DNA of 64,000 bases from Trichoplusia ni (GCF_003590095.1 NC_039480.1:14981328-15045327); one strand, 5' to 3'. Numbered from the stretch's first letter, positions 12,701-25,600 are shown. Notes: generated by a model not told the origin, from the letters alone. Numbers and translations are program-made.

Positions 12701-15700
12701 TGCAATATGCTATTATACTTTAAAAAATCTTATTTTTCTTGACAGATTCTTTCACTTTCTTTTTATATAAAACGTTACGGACATTCTCAATTCTTTATTG
12801 CGTACCATAATGTTTACAGGTTGTTGATATCTAGATATTTAGTCACAATTATGGACCCTGTCGGGCACAGCATTGATTAAATGACGTTGCAGATGTGCAA
12901 ATTTTTATGTAAAGTATTGAGACTTTGCGAAAAACGGAAAAGACAAGTCGGCCCTTAGGTCCTTGTAAATAAGTTATACGAATTATATTTTCTGTTCATT
13001 TTGTAGGTAGTTTCGTGTCATGAGAAACAGGACTTATTTATCTCATTTGTGAAATGACAATAAAAGCATCCAAAACATAATTTACTGTCAATTATTAATA
13101 TATTTACTTTGTTGTTTCCTCCATTGCTTCTTACTGACAAATATATCTTCGGGGCCAATGGTGAGAAAGTTCCTGTCACCGACTTGGAGGGTGCACGGCT
13201 CAAACACGTTCAGCAACTTCAAGTTCTTAAGGTCTTCACCTATGTGTGTAAAAAACAAACAGGTTTTAGATCAGCCGTATTAAATAAAAGCACGGTATTG
13301 AATGTTCAACGAATTAATAATAATAATTCGCTAAATATTTTGTAGACACAATAGAAATTAGTGTAATGTAATTTAAAATAACTCCAATTATACTAGAAGA
13401 CAGTGGGACGGTGTTACTCTACTCTAGAGTGACCTATTTTATGCGTGCAATACAAGTGATGCATTCATTTTAAGTGTTTCTATTCGCAGGCTTTTTTTTT
13501 CTTATTTTAGTCTCGGAATGGTAAGTTTAAAGAAATCTGGGCGTAAAGGTTAGATTGGAAGCTCATTCATTATAAGCATATCCTAACTTAACATCTGTAT
13601 TTTTGGGCCCTATGTGCGGCGTAGGGCACAAAAATACAGGTGTTAAGTTGCAAAATGTTGCTTTTGGTCATTTAATGGTTAGCGAAAAGTTGTTCTTCAA
13701 ACCGTCCAACACGGTTACTGATTATTGTTAAAGTATCGACCATCTTAGCTTCTAAAATATATCTATCTATACCCGAGGGATAAAATCTATGCTAAGCCAG
13801 AATTGCGTATCGTTGTAGGAAACTTCTAGAACAATATATAAATACCTTCAACTAAGAACTTGGGCTGTTGCGGCGTCGCGGGGTCGGCGGGGTGGGTGCA
13901 CAGCGCGCGGCACTGCCAGTGCACGCTCACGCTCTCCGTCACCACTGCCTCCACGGTAAACTGCATATAAGACATCAGAAATTATATTTAGGAGAAAACG
14001 AATCTAAACCATCCTTTTATAATAATGGTTTTATAATTGGTTAAACAACCTTAAAAAAGTGTAAAAGCTTCATGGGATATTTGATAATATTTTATACTAC
14101 TCAGATAAAATAAAGTTATTACAATAAATACTTATAAATTGTAAACGAAATTAATTGCAGGGTGCCATATGGTACGAAAACGTGATTGTTATGAATCGAT
14201 GTCGCAGAACTATATCCTATAAAGACCGTTGAAGTACCGAACTGAACGAAAACGTGTGTGCTAATTTAATTAATTTAACATTAACAATAAAAATAAAAAG
14301 CTAATAATTTAGATAAGATTAAATGGCTTTAAATAGATATCAATATAAATAAAGAATGCGTCACCATCACCACGACTTATTTAAATTTAATTGTTATCTT
14401 CTGCTATCTAAAATTAAATTAGTATTTTTTATTAAAGTATATTCTATAGACTAGATAGGTCACTTGTGCATAATACGTGAAGAAGTCGAAGCCTAGATTT
14501 AGCGTTAAACTAAGAATGTAGAAGCATATTATGTATAGGAGCGACGTTAATACGTCGTGACCTTGTTGCTCGTACACCCGTGTTACTTTAGCGGCGATCG
14601 AACTAGCCCACTTAAAGATTAACTTGGCTCTCAAACACTGAAAAAAAAATATTCATGTAAAGGCGGGTATAGACACACGAAACTAATGTTACAAAGCGAG
14701 CATTCCGTGCAGTATTAACTTAGTTATTGCACTAACTTGCTGGTCAGTCAGTAGACAAGATATATTTTTACAAGCAGTACTAGTTGAATGACGAATCACT
14801 TTAATGTAAGTATGGGAATGAGAGTCCTTTAAACTCTATCGATTGCACTTTACGAATTGAGAAATGTGTAAAGTGGATAACAAATAATATTAAGGCTCTT
14901 AACACAAGTCTGCACCCGCCTTTAGAACTAATAGCGAAACGAAAAAAAGCTAACACACCCAGTGTCTATTCCAAGAATTAATAAAGCGAGCTAAAGAATG
15001 CCATTGGGTAGATTTAATTTAAGAAATAAAAGACAATAGGCAAGCTATTAAATTATTTCGGCGCATCTATATTAAAGGCACTCGGAGCTTCGAGATCTTT
15101 TAATTATGACAAATAAAATCGATCAAAATCTTGTGAGATTTCAACGTTACTTTAAGCAAAAATGTCGCCACTCGGCTAAAAACAGTTGATATTGTTTTCT
15201 AACAATACGTTAGTGTGTTAAATTTAGTTTTTTGCCTACCACTGAAAAGAATATTCTATTCAAGAAAGAACATACAACATAAAAGGTACACGAAACGACT
15301 GTTGGTTAGGAATAGAGCGTCTGTAAAGCTTCTGCGAAACTGAGATTGAGATTACCGTAATCCGCAGAAGAAAATTCACTAATTACTTATAATCTTTAGT
15401 TAGGAAGAACCAGGTGTTTAGAGGAACTTTTTTTTTGAGAGTTGCATAAAATAATGTGTCTATAACTTCACCCATCACGCAACAATCTTCGAGATTCCGA
15501 TTACAAAGTTTAATTTTTACACACACGACCAAAAGTTTAGATTCACATAATACACATCTGTCAAACTATCATGGTTCTTGAGATACAGCCTGGTGACGCA
15601 CGGACGGGCAGAAAGACAGCGGAGCCACAATAATAGGGTTCCGTTTTGACCTTTTTGGAACTGAACTCTAAACAAACCAAAAGCCACAATAAAAGGGTTC

Positions 15701-18432
15701 TGGATTGACCTTCTCGGTACTGAACGCTAAAAAAACAAATAACGGTTAAACATCACCAACCTTATGATCATGCATCTTATGTTTCCTGGCGGCCTTCATT
15801 TCTTTGGTGACGTGGAGCCAGTTGGCGTTGTCGAGCGATCCCAGCGGGCCGTACACAACCTGCCCCGGGTAGAACTCTGAGGAGGAGTAGGGCGTGGAGC
15901 GGCGGCGGCGCATCGAGTAGTCCTCGAGCGGGCACGTGTCCAGGTCGGGGTACTCCAGCCGGGAGCCCTCGGCTGATACTAGGCGGAGCTTGCTGTGGAC
16001 AGCCTGACGACAAAATTGACTAGTCAGATGCGTTGACTACACCACTAATTTTCCAGACATGTTGACTTTATTATAATAACTTTCCTAAAGACTAGATCAA
16101 ACATTTACTGGTTCGAAATCTTTCATTAAGCATTGGTGTCGCGACGGATAAAATATTGCTTTTTAGTTTTATAAGTTAAACATTTGCAATTTGTAGGTTG
16201 AACGTTTTTTAAGAACAACAAATAAGAATATAGTCATATAAAGAATAGAATTGTTTTGTCTATTTGACTCGGATTATATCTCAGTGTAATCTATAAATAA
16301 TATGCATATTACCATGATAACAACATCAATAGACTATAATTATATCTGTATGAAATATATTATTATGCATTTGTTTATACAGCATAATACATTTGTACAT
16401 CCTAGTTAATATATTAAGATAGAATATTCTGATACATGTATGCAAAATTTATAGGAAATCTCTTCTCAATAATATTCATAATTATCCAAGAATATCAACT
16501 CAGCTATAGGATGTAGGGGAAATGCGGTGGAAAATGCAACCTCACACAGTCACCACCCTCAGCCATGAGGTATCGAGAAGGAAAATTACAGTTTTTTTTT
16601 AACAACTCCCGCACTAACAAATTTAATACTTGTGTCGCGGGGGGTTTCACAAACATACAAATCTCATGCACAATCACACCCAGACTCAGAACAAGCATTC
16701 GTGGATCACACAAATACTTGTCCTACATGGGGGTCGATTCCGCGACACGACGCGTACAGTGGGTTTGGCGGGGTGACCTCAACCACTCAACTATCCGTGC
16801 AGTCAAATTTATATTAGACATTTATGGTTAAACTCCTTACCTTGGAAGTCCCAACCCATGAATCCAGACATACGGCCAAATCTGGAGTGAACTCCTCCAA
16901 CGGCTGCAGTCTCTCACTAGCGACACTGGGTATGACATGCTTGGTGCCAACAATCTGCAGGGCTGCCGTCATTATGATGTCCCTGCAGTAGCCCCTCTGC
17001 GTATCCTTGCCGGCAATGAGGCGACGAACCACATCACCAGGCATCAATGAACGATCCGCTAAGCCAACCTGAGATATGACAGTATCCTTGTTAAATCGAA
17101 TATTTTAGCTAGGTTTTGAGTCTGGATCTTTTAGCTAGACTCTAAAGTTAACTGTAATATTAACTCAAATATATTTTTTCGACACTTTTCATGTGCTGGC
17201 TGTTTAATTCTTTTTTTGCGTCATTTGCTTGTAATTGAAAATATTTAATGAAGGTAGATGAAAAACATTTTAAATGGAATATTGTGTATTTAAAGGTTTC
17301 TTTTAATTTATATTCTATTTAACAATAATAGTTGATAATTTGGTGGTCACATTAATATAAATTTAAATACATAAAATATATTTTTTAACTTAGTTTGCTA
17401 TAGTAACAGCAGTAAGCATTTGTTTGTAACATGGCAAATAATTTATTCAGATTCTAGTTTATTTCATTGGAGGGTAGAAATTAATATTGCTACCAACAAA
17501 AATTAAAGTTACAAAAATCAATTTGGTAAAAGTAATGCTTGTATAAATATCTCAGATTACTCAAAGTAGCTTTTAAGATGATATGAAGATGTTTTACTCC
17601 TTTCCTTTACTTGTTGCAAAAGGACTTGTCACAACATGTGGCTCCTTTACAAGCTTTATATCTCATTTAAAAGTAATATTAAGTGTTTATGTTTAAGGTT
17701 TTTCTTAGTTCCAATCTCTATCAGATAAATTAAATTAACATTAATTATTGCCCTTACAACTGTTGATTTAAAACTAACTAAGCATTGATAGTTTAAGAGG
17801 CCTAACAAGTGCATTTTATTTTGAACATGTGCATAAATTTTATACAAAGACAAAGATAGTTCATGGTCAATGAGCATGTTCCGGTAACATAATCACTGAA
17901 TATTGGTTTTAATCTTATGTATTGGGAACTTATGACACAGCCAATAACTTCACCTTGTACTGAAAATATTTCACTACACGCAAATACATTCAATAATTTT
18001 GTGGGTGGACTTAATTAAATTTATGTTTATGTGTAATTTTACCTCCATAAATACATTTGTACATACATCGTGTTCACGAAAAACCGCTACCGCCTAAGGC
18101 TCAGGGGTTGTTGTCCCGCAAATGAGGTACTTATATATCTGCCGATAACTACAAAGGTGCGCAAGTGCGTGAGACCAAATATGATTTAGGATGTCGTCCT
18201 CGCTTACCGACTTCTCGGATATGACTCGCTCGGTGCCGGAAGGATGCCAGACAACACGAATCTCGCCTTTTTGTATAGGTGTTTCAATGTCGCTCTCTTG
18301 ATCGCTGGAGTTGGCTTCATAGTTCTCGAGTACCAGACCGAAGACCACTTGACCGCGATTGTTGAGTTTATACACTTCATCCTCGTAAAAATATTGAAAG
18401 TCAGTCGGCGAACCTGGATTTTGCCCCGCCAT
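47..18432 (-). CDS. UBE2O: UBE2O-type (E3-independent) E2 ubiquitin-conjugating enzyme, 3'-partial
   Basis: Large hybrid E2/E3 enzyme that ubiquitylates basic and orphan proteins. Coding exons in transcript order: 18432-18208, 17068-16841, 16003-15761, 13960-13846, 13239-13108, 12664-12531, 11920-11763, 10749-10627, 10152-9951, 9514-9389, 8927-8827, 8229-8094, 7772-7686, 7200-7047, 6529-6228, 5895-5806, 5424-5185, 4847-4742, 4661-4553, 3946-3857, 2266-2163, 1796-1561, 739-542, 337-187, 84-47. They sum to 3828 nt (1276 codons) with matching phases. Visible parts: an N-terminal conserved region (about residues 1-320, with MPGDVVRRL), a Lys/Arg-rich NLS-like stretch (about 317-359), an acidic segment (about 360-450), a second conserved region (about 505-670, with GDRVVVE and SVYDLKDHPDF), an Ala/Pro-rich linker, and a C-terminal UBC fold with Cys about 1215 in VCVSLLGTW. 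The start is the first ATG of exon 1, where the family similarity begins. The gene continues beyond base 1. Human UBE2O is about 1290 residues, so little is missing. Confidence 0.95.
967..1319 (-). mobile_element. Penelope-like element 3' fragment with inverted terminal copy
   Basis: It lies in a UBE2O intron. Read on the minus strand, 1281-1081 encodes 66 residues ending in a stop, containing REAIEIKKHPN and EDGWKISPTWDP. I recognise this as the C-terminal tail of Penelope-like element ORFs, downstream of the GIY-YIG domain. The tail is followed by a terminal repeat (about 1026-967). A shortened copy of that repeat sits in inverse orientation at 1285-1319 ahead of the ORF tail. The repeat holds a degenerate hammerhead-like block (GAAAC next to a CCTGCAAAGG stem). 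The element is 5'-truncated and not functional. Confidence 0.7.
8517..8622 (-). repeat. Fragment of an interspersed repeat (same family as 32237-32480)
   Basis: On the minus strand the bases read as a worn copy of the repeat whose fuller copy begins near 32237: the segments for 'ggggttggcatccagt', 'acaaggacccaactgcc' and 'ctcaacccaatta' occur in the same order. The family is abundant in lepidopteran DNA as far as I recall, and its class is unknown to me. It lies in a UBE2O intron. Confidence 0.55.
9603..9743. mobile_element. MITE, copy 1 of 2
   Basis: About 140 bp with terminal inverted repeats of roughly 30 bp: the left end reads ggcccgattttttaatcgtc and the right end is its near reverse complement ending in aaaaatcggcccttat. 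The interior, including gctgtcaaaacgtcaaacat, is nearly identical to the copy at 23980-24127. It has no coding capacity. It lies in the UBE2O intron between the exons at 9389-9514 and 9951-10152. Confidence 0.8.
10391..10569 (-). mobile_element. tRNA-derived SINE copy (degraded)
   Basis: Read on the minus strand it begins with an A-box-like head (ggatagccgagtggttga), continues through a box-B-like region and the shared block for 'gtaggacgaacatttgtgtg', and ends near 'tttgtgaaat...gcgggag'. The same order of blocks occurs at 16604-16804, 27651-27811 and 60469-60577. It is intronic in UBE2O. Confidence 0.65.
12155..12193 (+). repeat. Short SINE fragment
   Basis: It contains a box-B-like ggttcgattgtcg followed by gacaagcatttgtgtgatcc, matching the middle of the tRNA-derived SINE seen more fully at 60469-60577. 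Only this short part is recognisable. Confidence 0.4.
13585..13649. repeat. Imperfect hairpin, 28-bp arms
   Basis: The left arm 13585-13612 and right arm 13622-13649 are reverse complements with two mismatches, separated by nine bases. The arms include aacttaaca, tgtattttt and gggccta-like blocks. It lies in the UBE2O intron between the exons at 13108-13239 and 13846-13960. It may be a MITE remnant; no function is evident. Confidence 0.6.
15578..15733 (+). repeat. Interspersed repeat tail with a local direct duplication
   Basis: A block around 15618-15675 (ccacaataatagggttccgttttgacc...gaactgaactctaaa) is repeated with changes at 15685-15733 (ccacaataaaagggttctggattgacc...gtactgaacgctaaa). 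The cggacgggcagaaagacagc lead-in and the 'gggttccgttttgac' motif are familiar from lepidopteran interspersed repeats. It lies directly before the exon at 15761-16003. Confidence 0.5.
16604..16804 (-). mobile_element. tRNA-derived SINE, best-preserved minus-strand copy
   Basis: On the minus strand it starts gactgcacggatagttgagt, contains a box-B-like gcggaatcgacccc, then gtaggacaagtatttgtgtg, and ends with tttgtgaaaccccccgcgac. The tRNA-like head and shared tail mark a SINE of one family. It ends about 36 bp before the exon at 16841-17068. Confidence 0.75.
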
Positions 18433-19663
18433 ATTGACGGGAATTATCTAAAGACACAAATAATTTTGTTTTTTACGTGATTATGTTCTTTCTGACAGCT
18501 GATTGCAATGTGTGGCGCATGCGTCAATAAATTATGCAACGGAAACGCCATCTTGCGGCCTTTTTGGTAAATTTGACTGCGTTCCGTCTTACTTAGTTAC
18601 TGTTTTTAAAGTGTTATCTAAATTGTTTATTTTGATATTGTTTACTGATAAATCACTGATATATGGTATCCGATATATTTTCAGTAGTTCTTTAACCGAT
18701 TTGTTTTTAAACTGGTGGCCTCGTTAAAATTATGTATATAGTGTGGTTGTTCTGTTTGTAATTTGAATTTAAGAACAAACAAATAAAATTAGACCCTGTT
18801 AATTAAACACTTAATAAGTATTACCTATGTGTATATGTAAATACCGGTCATGTTTATGAAATTATAAGCTAAATATCGTAAAAACACTCATTCTAACTTA
18901 ACATAATAACACGGTACACACCTTGTTGCTTCTTTAAATACTATTAATTCATAAATTTACGAGTTTTTCTTCAAAATCCGGTATTCTTATCCAGTACAAA
19001 CCTTGTATAGTATTGTACCTGCAGGCTTTACATTCAAGCCGGCTCAATGGCCGGCAAAGTTTGGTTTACGATACTCGTCAAACTTCTTGTTGCTGTAATA
19101 AATCAATATGTCAAAGTGATCAATGTCAATTAGGTAACCTTTGAGACTATGTCCAAATATGTGTTATTGAATCATATTCCTACAGGCCACGGGAGGCTAG
19201 TTATTCATCAGCCAATAAGTTAATAGGCACTAGAAAGTACTGCAGTTTGACTATAGTATAGTAAGTAAGTCTGCTGAAAATAATTGTATAAAGGATACCT
19301 ACTTCGTGTTATAGTTTGACTGAAAGACACACAACTATAGCACGAAAAATAATAATAAAAAAGTTGTAGTAATATTCTATCAATTAATCATAACCCTGCT
19401 TCGATAAATTATCAGTAAATAACGATGTCACACGTGTTGACCGCTCAAGTTGCAAAGTGACACAACTGTGACGTTAGTCCCGAGCGCCGGTTCTATTCTC
19501 GCTGACCGATCAATACAGTGTTATCAACATAGCTGTGTAGGTGTTTACATGCGCGTAGTACACACAGAGCTCCGGTTGAATGAGGTTGTCGCGAGTGATA
19601 ACGCTTCGCAGTACAAGTTAATGGTGATATAATTAAGGAAATGTGAACATATCCCGCAGCGAA
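18433..19663. promoter_or_regulatory. Divergent intergenic region between UBE2O and TBC1D16
   Basis: No coding region is seen. Near the UBE2O start are a palindromic ggcgcatgcgtc (18514-18525), close to the NRF-1/Ewg site, and AAGATGGCG on the minus strand (18554-18546), which fits a YY1/Pho initiator site; both are typical of TATA-less housekeeping promoters. Near the TBC1D16 start lie short upstream reading frames, listed separately. The two genes are transcribed apart from each other from this 1.2 kb. Confidence 0.5.
19549..19646 (+). promoter_or_regulatory. Upstream start codons ahead of TBC1D16
   Basis: An ATG at 19549 opens a 27-residue frame closing at 19632. An in-frame ATG at 19621 gives Met-Val-Ile-stop. 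At 19641-19646 there is a bare ATG-TGA 18 nt before the main ATG at 19664. If these lie in the mature leader they would lower or regulate TBC1D16 translation. Whether they are transcribed is not known from sequence. Confidence 0.4.
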
Positions 19664-22600
19664 ATGCCGCTGCCTGAAATATTAAAACGAGCCTCTAGCT
19701 ATTTCCTCGGTTTGGAGTTCGACGATAATGAGGAACCTCCGGATTACGTCGACAACGAAATATTGTTTTGCAAGAACAATGTGTGTGTGCATCCACCGAC
19801 CGTAGCCAGGCACGAACTGGACATAGTCCACCATCCAGGTTACCTCACGGTCACTACCAAAGTGTTTACTGATCAACATAATAACGCTAAGCGACCGACG
19901 CTTTTCTTGAACTGGATTCCAAATTCTACGCTGCGTAAATGTCCTTCAGCTGTAGAAACCAGTCCAAGCGATGAATTGATGTGCGCTGGCAAGCCGGCGA
20001 TTCCAAAGGAAATACCCAAGGCGCGCATTAATACAAACACGGCAAAAGTTGATGCTAACAACGAACACGCATTTTCCGACTCCTCAGAAACTACTAGCAT
20101 TAATTCGAACTCCGATAAGCAGAGCATAAAGTCTTCTGATACGAGGTATACGCACAACGATGTGACGCAGGACGAGTTGTCCTCTAGCTCTAAGCCGACT
20201 GTGAAGTCCATGGATTCAGGGAAAGATAATGTTTTCAGTAGTTTTGAAAAGGATGAGTCTAGAGACGAAGTGTTTGTATACGACAAGCATGTGCGATCTC
20301 AGTCAATGACGTCTGTAAACATCACGATCGCTAATCCGACGATAGAGAACGTCGACTTGACCCCTGACTCGGTGTCAGGAGACAAATTTATTAGGTCACT
20401 GTCAATGAGCTCGTGTGACGAGGGCAACCCGAACTGGATGAGTACCCCGGAGTTTTTGGCCCTTAAACACAATTTAGTGTTTCCTGACAGTGTCCATAGC
20501 TCGCCAGTACCGCAGAGGCGGGCGCCTTTAAAATGTCGAAGGTGAGTTCTTCTTAAATTATTAATTAGCCTAAAACTAGTTCTATAAACACGCTATTTTG
20601 GTAACACATTAAGCCTATGGTGTAGTGTTATAGCTTTATTCTCGGCATAAATAACAACGTTTAAGGGGTGAAAACTTTTAGATCGGCTAATCAGGGCCCT
20701 GGCAAAACATACCTATACGCACTATTAAATTACTTAGTTTTCTTTTGCAACAGGCACACAAATCTATAAATTATAGGGTCTAAGTACTTATGGATCTGGT
20801 TTAGGCTTTAAATGTACTTTGTGCGTCGCGTGGCTTACGTTGCATTGTATTTCAGCCAGCTGGCTCTTCTCAGAACACGGCCCATTTAATGCAAACATAA
20901 ACTTGTGTTTGCTACCAATACTGGGCCCTATACTAATGGTTGTGTAAACATATGCAAGCAGTTCTATAAATCATGCAAATTGAATGCGAAGTCGATTATA
21001 TACGGTTAGGTATGGTTTGCGATAACAAGTAACTAGTTTTAATGAAATAATTCTGCTGGTTAGATATGTTGTTTTTGGCGATTATTATTGCAAAGATAAT
21101 CTGTCTGCAATGCAGTCAGTAATTACGACTCATAAGTATCCCGTGTGGGGTGTACGCCACAATGTAGTAGTTTTTTTAAGGTACAAATCTTGCGTCGTGC
21201 CATCAACACATCATCAAATTGTTTTATCACAATCTAAACAAAGATTTCGAAATATACACATATAGAACAAAAGAGGAAAGTTAATAAAAGTTTCTGGAAA
21301 CCCCAGTATCAGAATGGCTTAAGTAAAATATGGGTCAATGTTATTAGTTATCACCGGATCTACGCGATACATTGCCTTGGCAGTCTTGTTATCCGATAGT
21401 TTGGTTTGTCATTTTCTTGGGTTTTCCGCTGATCTTGTAAACTAACATTACGCACTTATTGTGCAGTTGAATTAGAATTGCTTTAGATTATTAATTTCTT
21501 TCCGAAAATATCAATAGGTTAGGGAGGGAATTGTCGCTCCAAAAGAATATTTGTATCTAACTTAAACTGCGCTGATAATTGCGCCACAAGGGTTATTACT
21601 ATTAATTGTTTTTAATTACCTATTCATGAAGTGATTTAGGTAGATTTATATCGATTGCTTGTAGTTTTTGTTTTAGCGTTGGTAATTTACTAATTATATT
21701 GCATTTCCTCTCAGAAAAACGAACGGTCGATTTTTTATCAGAATTTTTTTTTTTTTTTTTCAGCCATTACTTTCCCACTGCAGGGCAAAGGCCTCCCTTA
21801 GGTTCTTCCACTCTGTCCGGTCTATTGCTTTTGCCATCCACTGTTTGTGGTACGCATCCAGTTCGTCGCGCCATCTCATTCGAGGCCGTCCTCGTCGCCG
21901 TTTTATGTTTGATGGGACCCAGAGGGTACAGACTTTGGCCCAGAATTTGTATCAGAATAATTATGTTAAATATATTTGGGCAAAAAACGTACAATTGTAC
22001 TGTTTATTTTCCTTCCTCAGGAAGTACAACATGGCCCCAGATTATTAAAGACATTTTTGAAATACACAAACTGTCCATGGCGCCAATTTCAACAGTGGAC
22101 CGAAACGACCCAAATCCATTGTAACGCAAATTCGAAGTTAATAATTTTCTAATAGATTCGATTTACCTATAAATCATTTTTGATTATTAATTATGCCTTC
22201 ACAAGTTGAAAAGAATTGAGATAAGGACGGACAGCTTTTGAAAGATTAAGTAATTTCATTAGAACTTTTTCTAATTATAACTCTTTGAAGATAGATGTAA
22301 CTAAATTCTGATTTATACGTAAAGTGAAAGTTCTTGTAAAGGGCTCTAGAGCCGTTCGACGGGTTGTTTGCTGACGAGAAAATTATATTTACGTTATTAA
22401 AAAAAAAGAAAATTGAAGAGATGAAGAGAAAAAAATTGCGGAATTTAATGTTAAAAATATCCCCCGTTAATAAAATACTAGAAGTACTATCGCGAAAAAC
22501 CCAGTAGGTACTTTATTTGAACTCAAACTATCCTCATGACTCATTAGGTGCTTACATAATGCGTCGATTAATTACTACTTACCTGCCTACAGTTCATTTC

Positions 22601-25600
22601 TATCCTGATTGAGCTTGCATTCCTTCAGCCCCAAGAATGTCATTAATGGTCTCAGCCAGGCATACTGGAATATTAAGCGAAAGCTTTATGAAACGATTAT
22701 GAAGAAATAACGCTGAAAACGACCTCTTCAGTCTATAAAGGTCAAAATGTTATTAAAACGTCGTGTTAGGTAACAAAAGAGCTATTTAGTTTTACCTAGG
22801 AATAGACAGACGAAAAAATTGAGTACAATGATGAAAATAAACTTTATATAAAAACACTGGAAAAAATGGTTTGAAGAGCTTTCATCAATATGAAATTCAG
22901 CAGAAACAAAGCTCTTTACTCGAATGAAAGTAAAGATTGTTAAGACTTATAAATTAAAATATTATTCCTGTAAGTCTAATGGTAATATAGGTAGGTAATA
23001 ATAATATTGTAGGTGACATTTATTTAACAAGGACCCTCCAATTTTGCTAATCGCTTAAAATGTTCCAAAAACACCGCAAACGTCCAAAATCCTCTATTTA
23101 TGTGTATGTGTTGTTCAGTTGTTGTAATATTCCACTCTGTAAAAAGTTAACAGTTCCGCAGCAAAAAGTACGTACTTTATGCGGGTTTTCATTACCGTAG
23201 CGAAATGACTATTCGCATTACCATTGAGAATGTGCATGTCTGAGAATCCCATATAAAAGTAAATTCGCAATGTTAACTGCTTATTGCGTTGAGTGATGAT
23301 TACACGTCATGCTTAAGTACCTAATTAAAATGGTCAAATCCATGTGGGGATCTAAATTAAAGTGGCAACTCGGAGGGTTTTAGTAATGCAATAGTCTAAA
23401 AAGCAAAACATTTAAAATTAGAACACCAATGTTCTATCTAGCCAAGTCTTTAAATTAGAAAAAAGTGTATATGGCCAATACTACCCGAAAGCGTTCTAAT
23501 GATAGGCCCGATATCAAAATCGGATCGAGTATTCTGAAAGACCGAAATATACTCGGGTACAATCGAATACACAAGCCAGTTACCATGAAACATGATAAAA
23601 TTCCCATAGGATTGTTCAGTATAACGGCCTATCAAGTCTGCTAGTCTAATAATAGCTTTCTAGAGCCTATAACATGATTTACGTCCCATAAGGATGGAAA
23701 TTGATACTTGCGGACCAACGTAAGTAATTATTACATAACTAAAGTTCGCCGACTTGTTTATATCTTGACCTGATTTAGAAATACGTCACATTACTTAGCA
23801 GAAGTAAGAACTTATACGATAGCAATCATTTAGGGCAACGAACTTAGAAACTAGAATATAAGGACTTGAGTGTCGAGTGCGGAGCATATACTTGTATCAT
23901 TCCGTAGCGCAATTTCTTCAATATGTTACGCAACTTTGTCTAAAAGTTAGAACTAGCTTGGAACGACATTTATTTCATTTAGGCCCGATTTTTCAATCGT
24001 CAAATAACTTTTATCTGAGGAATAAATATGATAGTTTGACATATATTATATTCTATACAAAAGCTGTCAAAACGTCAAACATATTCGTTGAATAAAAGTT
24101 ATCTGGCGATTGAAAAATCGGCCCTTAATAAAAGACTCACTGAACTTGTTCACATCATTAAAGAAAATCATAGAATGTTACTATTTTCACGAACAAATCT
24201 TTCGTGCATTAATACCTTTGTGATAAGGCTATACGATTATAGGTAGGTATATGTAGGTTCAAGCTTGTAGTACAAATGACATTTCTTCGAGCACTAACGC
24301 TATTCAAACCCTCAAATGTATTGAATTATCAAACAGACAAGTCAAAGTCACCTCAATAGTGGAACAGGAATGTAATTTCAATATTTTTTCTATTCTAATG
24401 TATCTTGGCCCTCCAGTCAGAGCAAAATTATATAAACGAAGGATATTATATTTTACTCCTCCGATAGTTATTTAAGTTCATTGCGCAGGCACGTCACATA
24501 ACTCTACCCTTTGGTACTAACTGCGTGGGCAGACGTATCTTCGAGTACATCATTTACATAATCTGTAACGATCGTTTCATATAGCGTTCCTCGCTGAAAG
24601 AACCTTTTACAGAATTAATATACGACAGAATAGGAGCATGCTTATGCTAATGTGAGAACGCGCAATATTTGCATAAGATTCAATATTCTTTGAGGGAGAC
24701 TATTGGATTTCTAAATACAATTATCAAAGTTCATGGGAAACATTTTTCTTTTGTTTTTATTTTCTAACTTAAGTTTAAATCTTAAATTCAAGTTGGAATT
24801 ACTGTGTCAGGTTCTCAGTGGATCTGAGCCAAATGCGGTCGCTGCGGTTATTCTTCAACGACGACAACTGCACGTGCGGTCAGCTAGTGGTGGCATCGAG
24901 AGAATCGCAGTACAAAATACTGCACTTCCATCATGGAGGTTTGGACCATCTGGCGCAGGTCCTCCATCGATGGCACTCCTTGCTGCACAACATTAAACTC
25001 ACTCCAGGTATTAATTTCTTGCAATTATGTTCATCGCTTGCATATTTGCCTGAAATAGTTTCTTACGTAAGTAGGCACATTGTCCGCAGGTTCCGAAGAG
25101 CCGAATCTCCCCTATCGCCATTTTATGGTATGCCGTCCAGAAGTTCAGAAATCCGAACAACATCCCGAAGAAGGGAAACTCCCTAAGATATCTCCAGAAT
25201 TGTTTTACGGGAAAATTATGAACGGGAAAGGGGTGATCGAAGATGATCTCTTTTTGAGGAAATGTGTATTTTTTGGAGGTTTAGACAGGGAGCTTAGGAG
25301 GGAAGTCTGGCCGTTCCTTTTACACTGTTACCCGTACAATTCAACTTATGATGAGAGGGAAATAATACTCCAGATTCGGTCTCGAGAATATGAAGAAATA
25401 ACAAGAAGGAGACTGGAAAAGATGACGCCCGAACAACATGCAGTGTTTTGGAAGACGGTGCAGTGTGTCATTGAGAAGGATGTCGTCAGGACGGACAGAG
25501 GCAACCCTTTTTTCGCAGGCGAAAATAATTATAATGTAGAAATTATGAAGAATATTTTATTAAATTATGCTGTCTACAATCCTGTTTTAGGGTAAGTTTA

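Larger units (their letters stand above)
20542..24810 (+). other. TBC1D16 intron 1 (4.3 kb)
   Basis: No coding exon is supported here. The reading phase joins 20541 directly to 24811 (AG|G, Arg). Contents recognised: a LINE 3' end at 21745-21949 and a MITE at 23980-24127. The rest is AT-rich unique-looking sequence in which I see nothing. Confidence 0.8.

Noticed and set aside
14419..14634. Minus-strand frame of 71 codons after a good acceptor (ttttcag before 14632)
   Set aside because: The exons at 15761-16003 and 13846-13960 join directly in phase and match the family. This frame ends in a stop and shows no similarity, so it is intronic.
19643..19663. Start of TBC1D16 at 19643
   Set aside because: The codon there is GTG, not ATG; the first in-frame ATG is at 19664 and matches the expected N-terminus.
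22019..22124. Possible extra TBC1D16 exon (cctcag acceptor, open frame to a stop)
   Set aside because: It ends in a stop with no donor, and exon 20541 to 24811 already gives a continuous, conserved junction.
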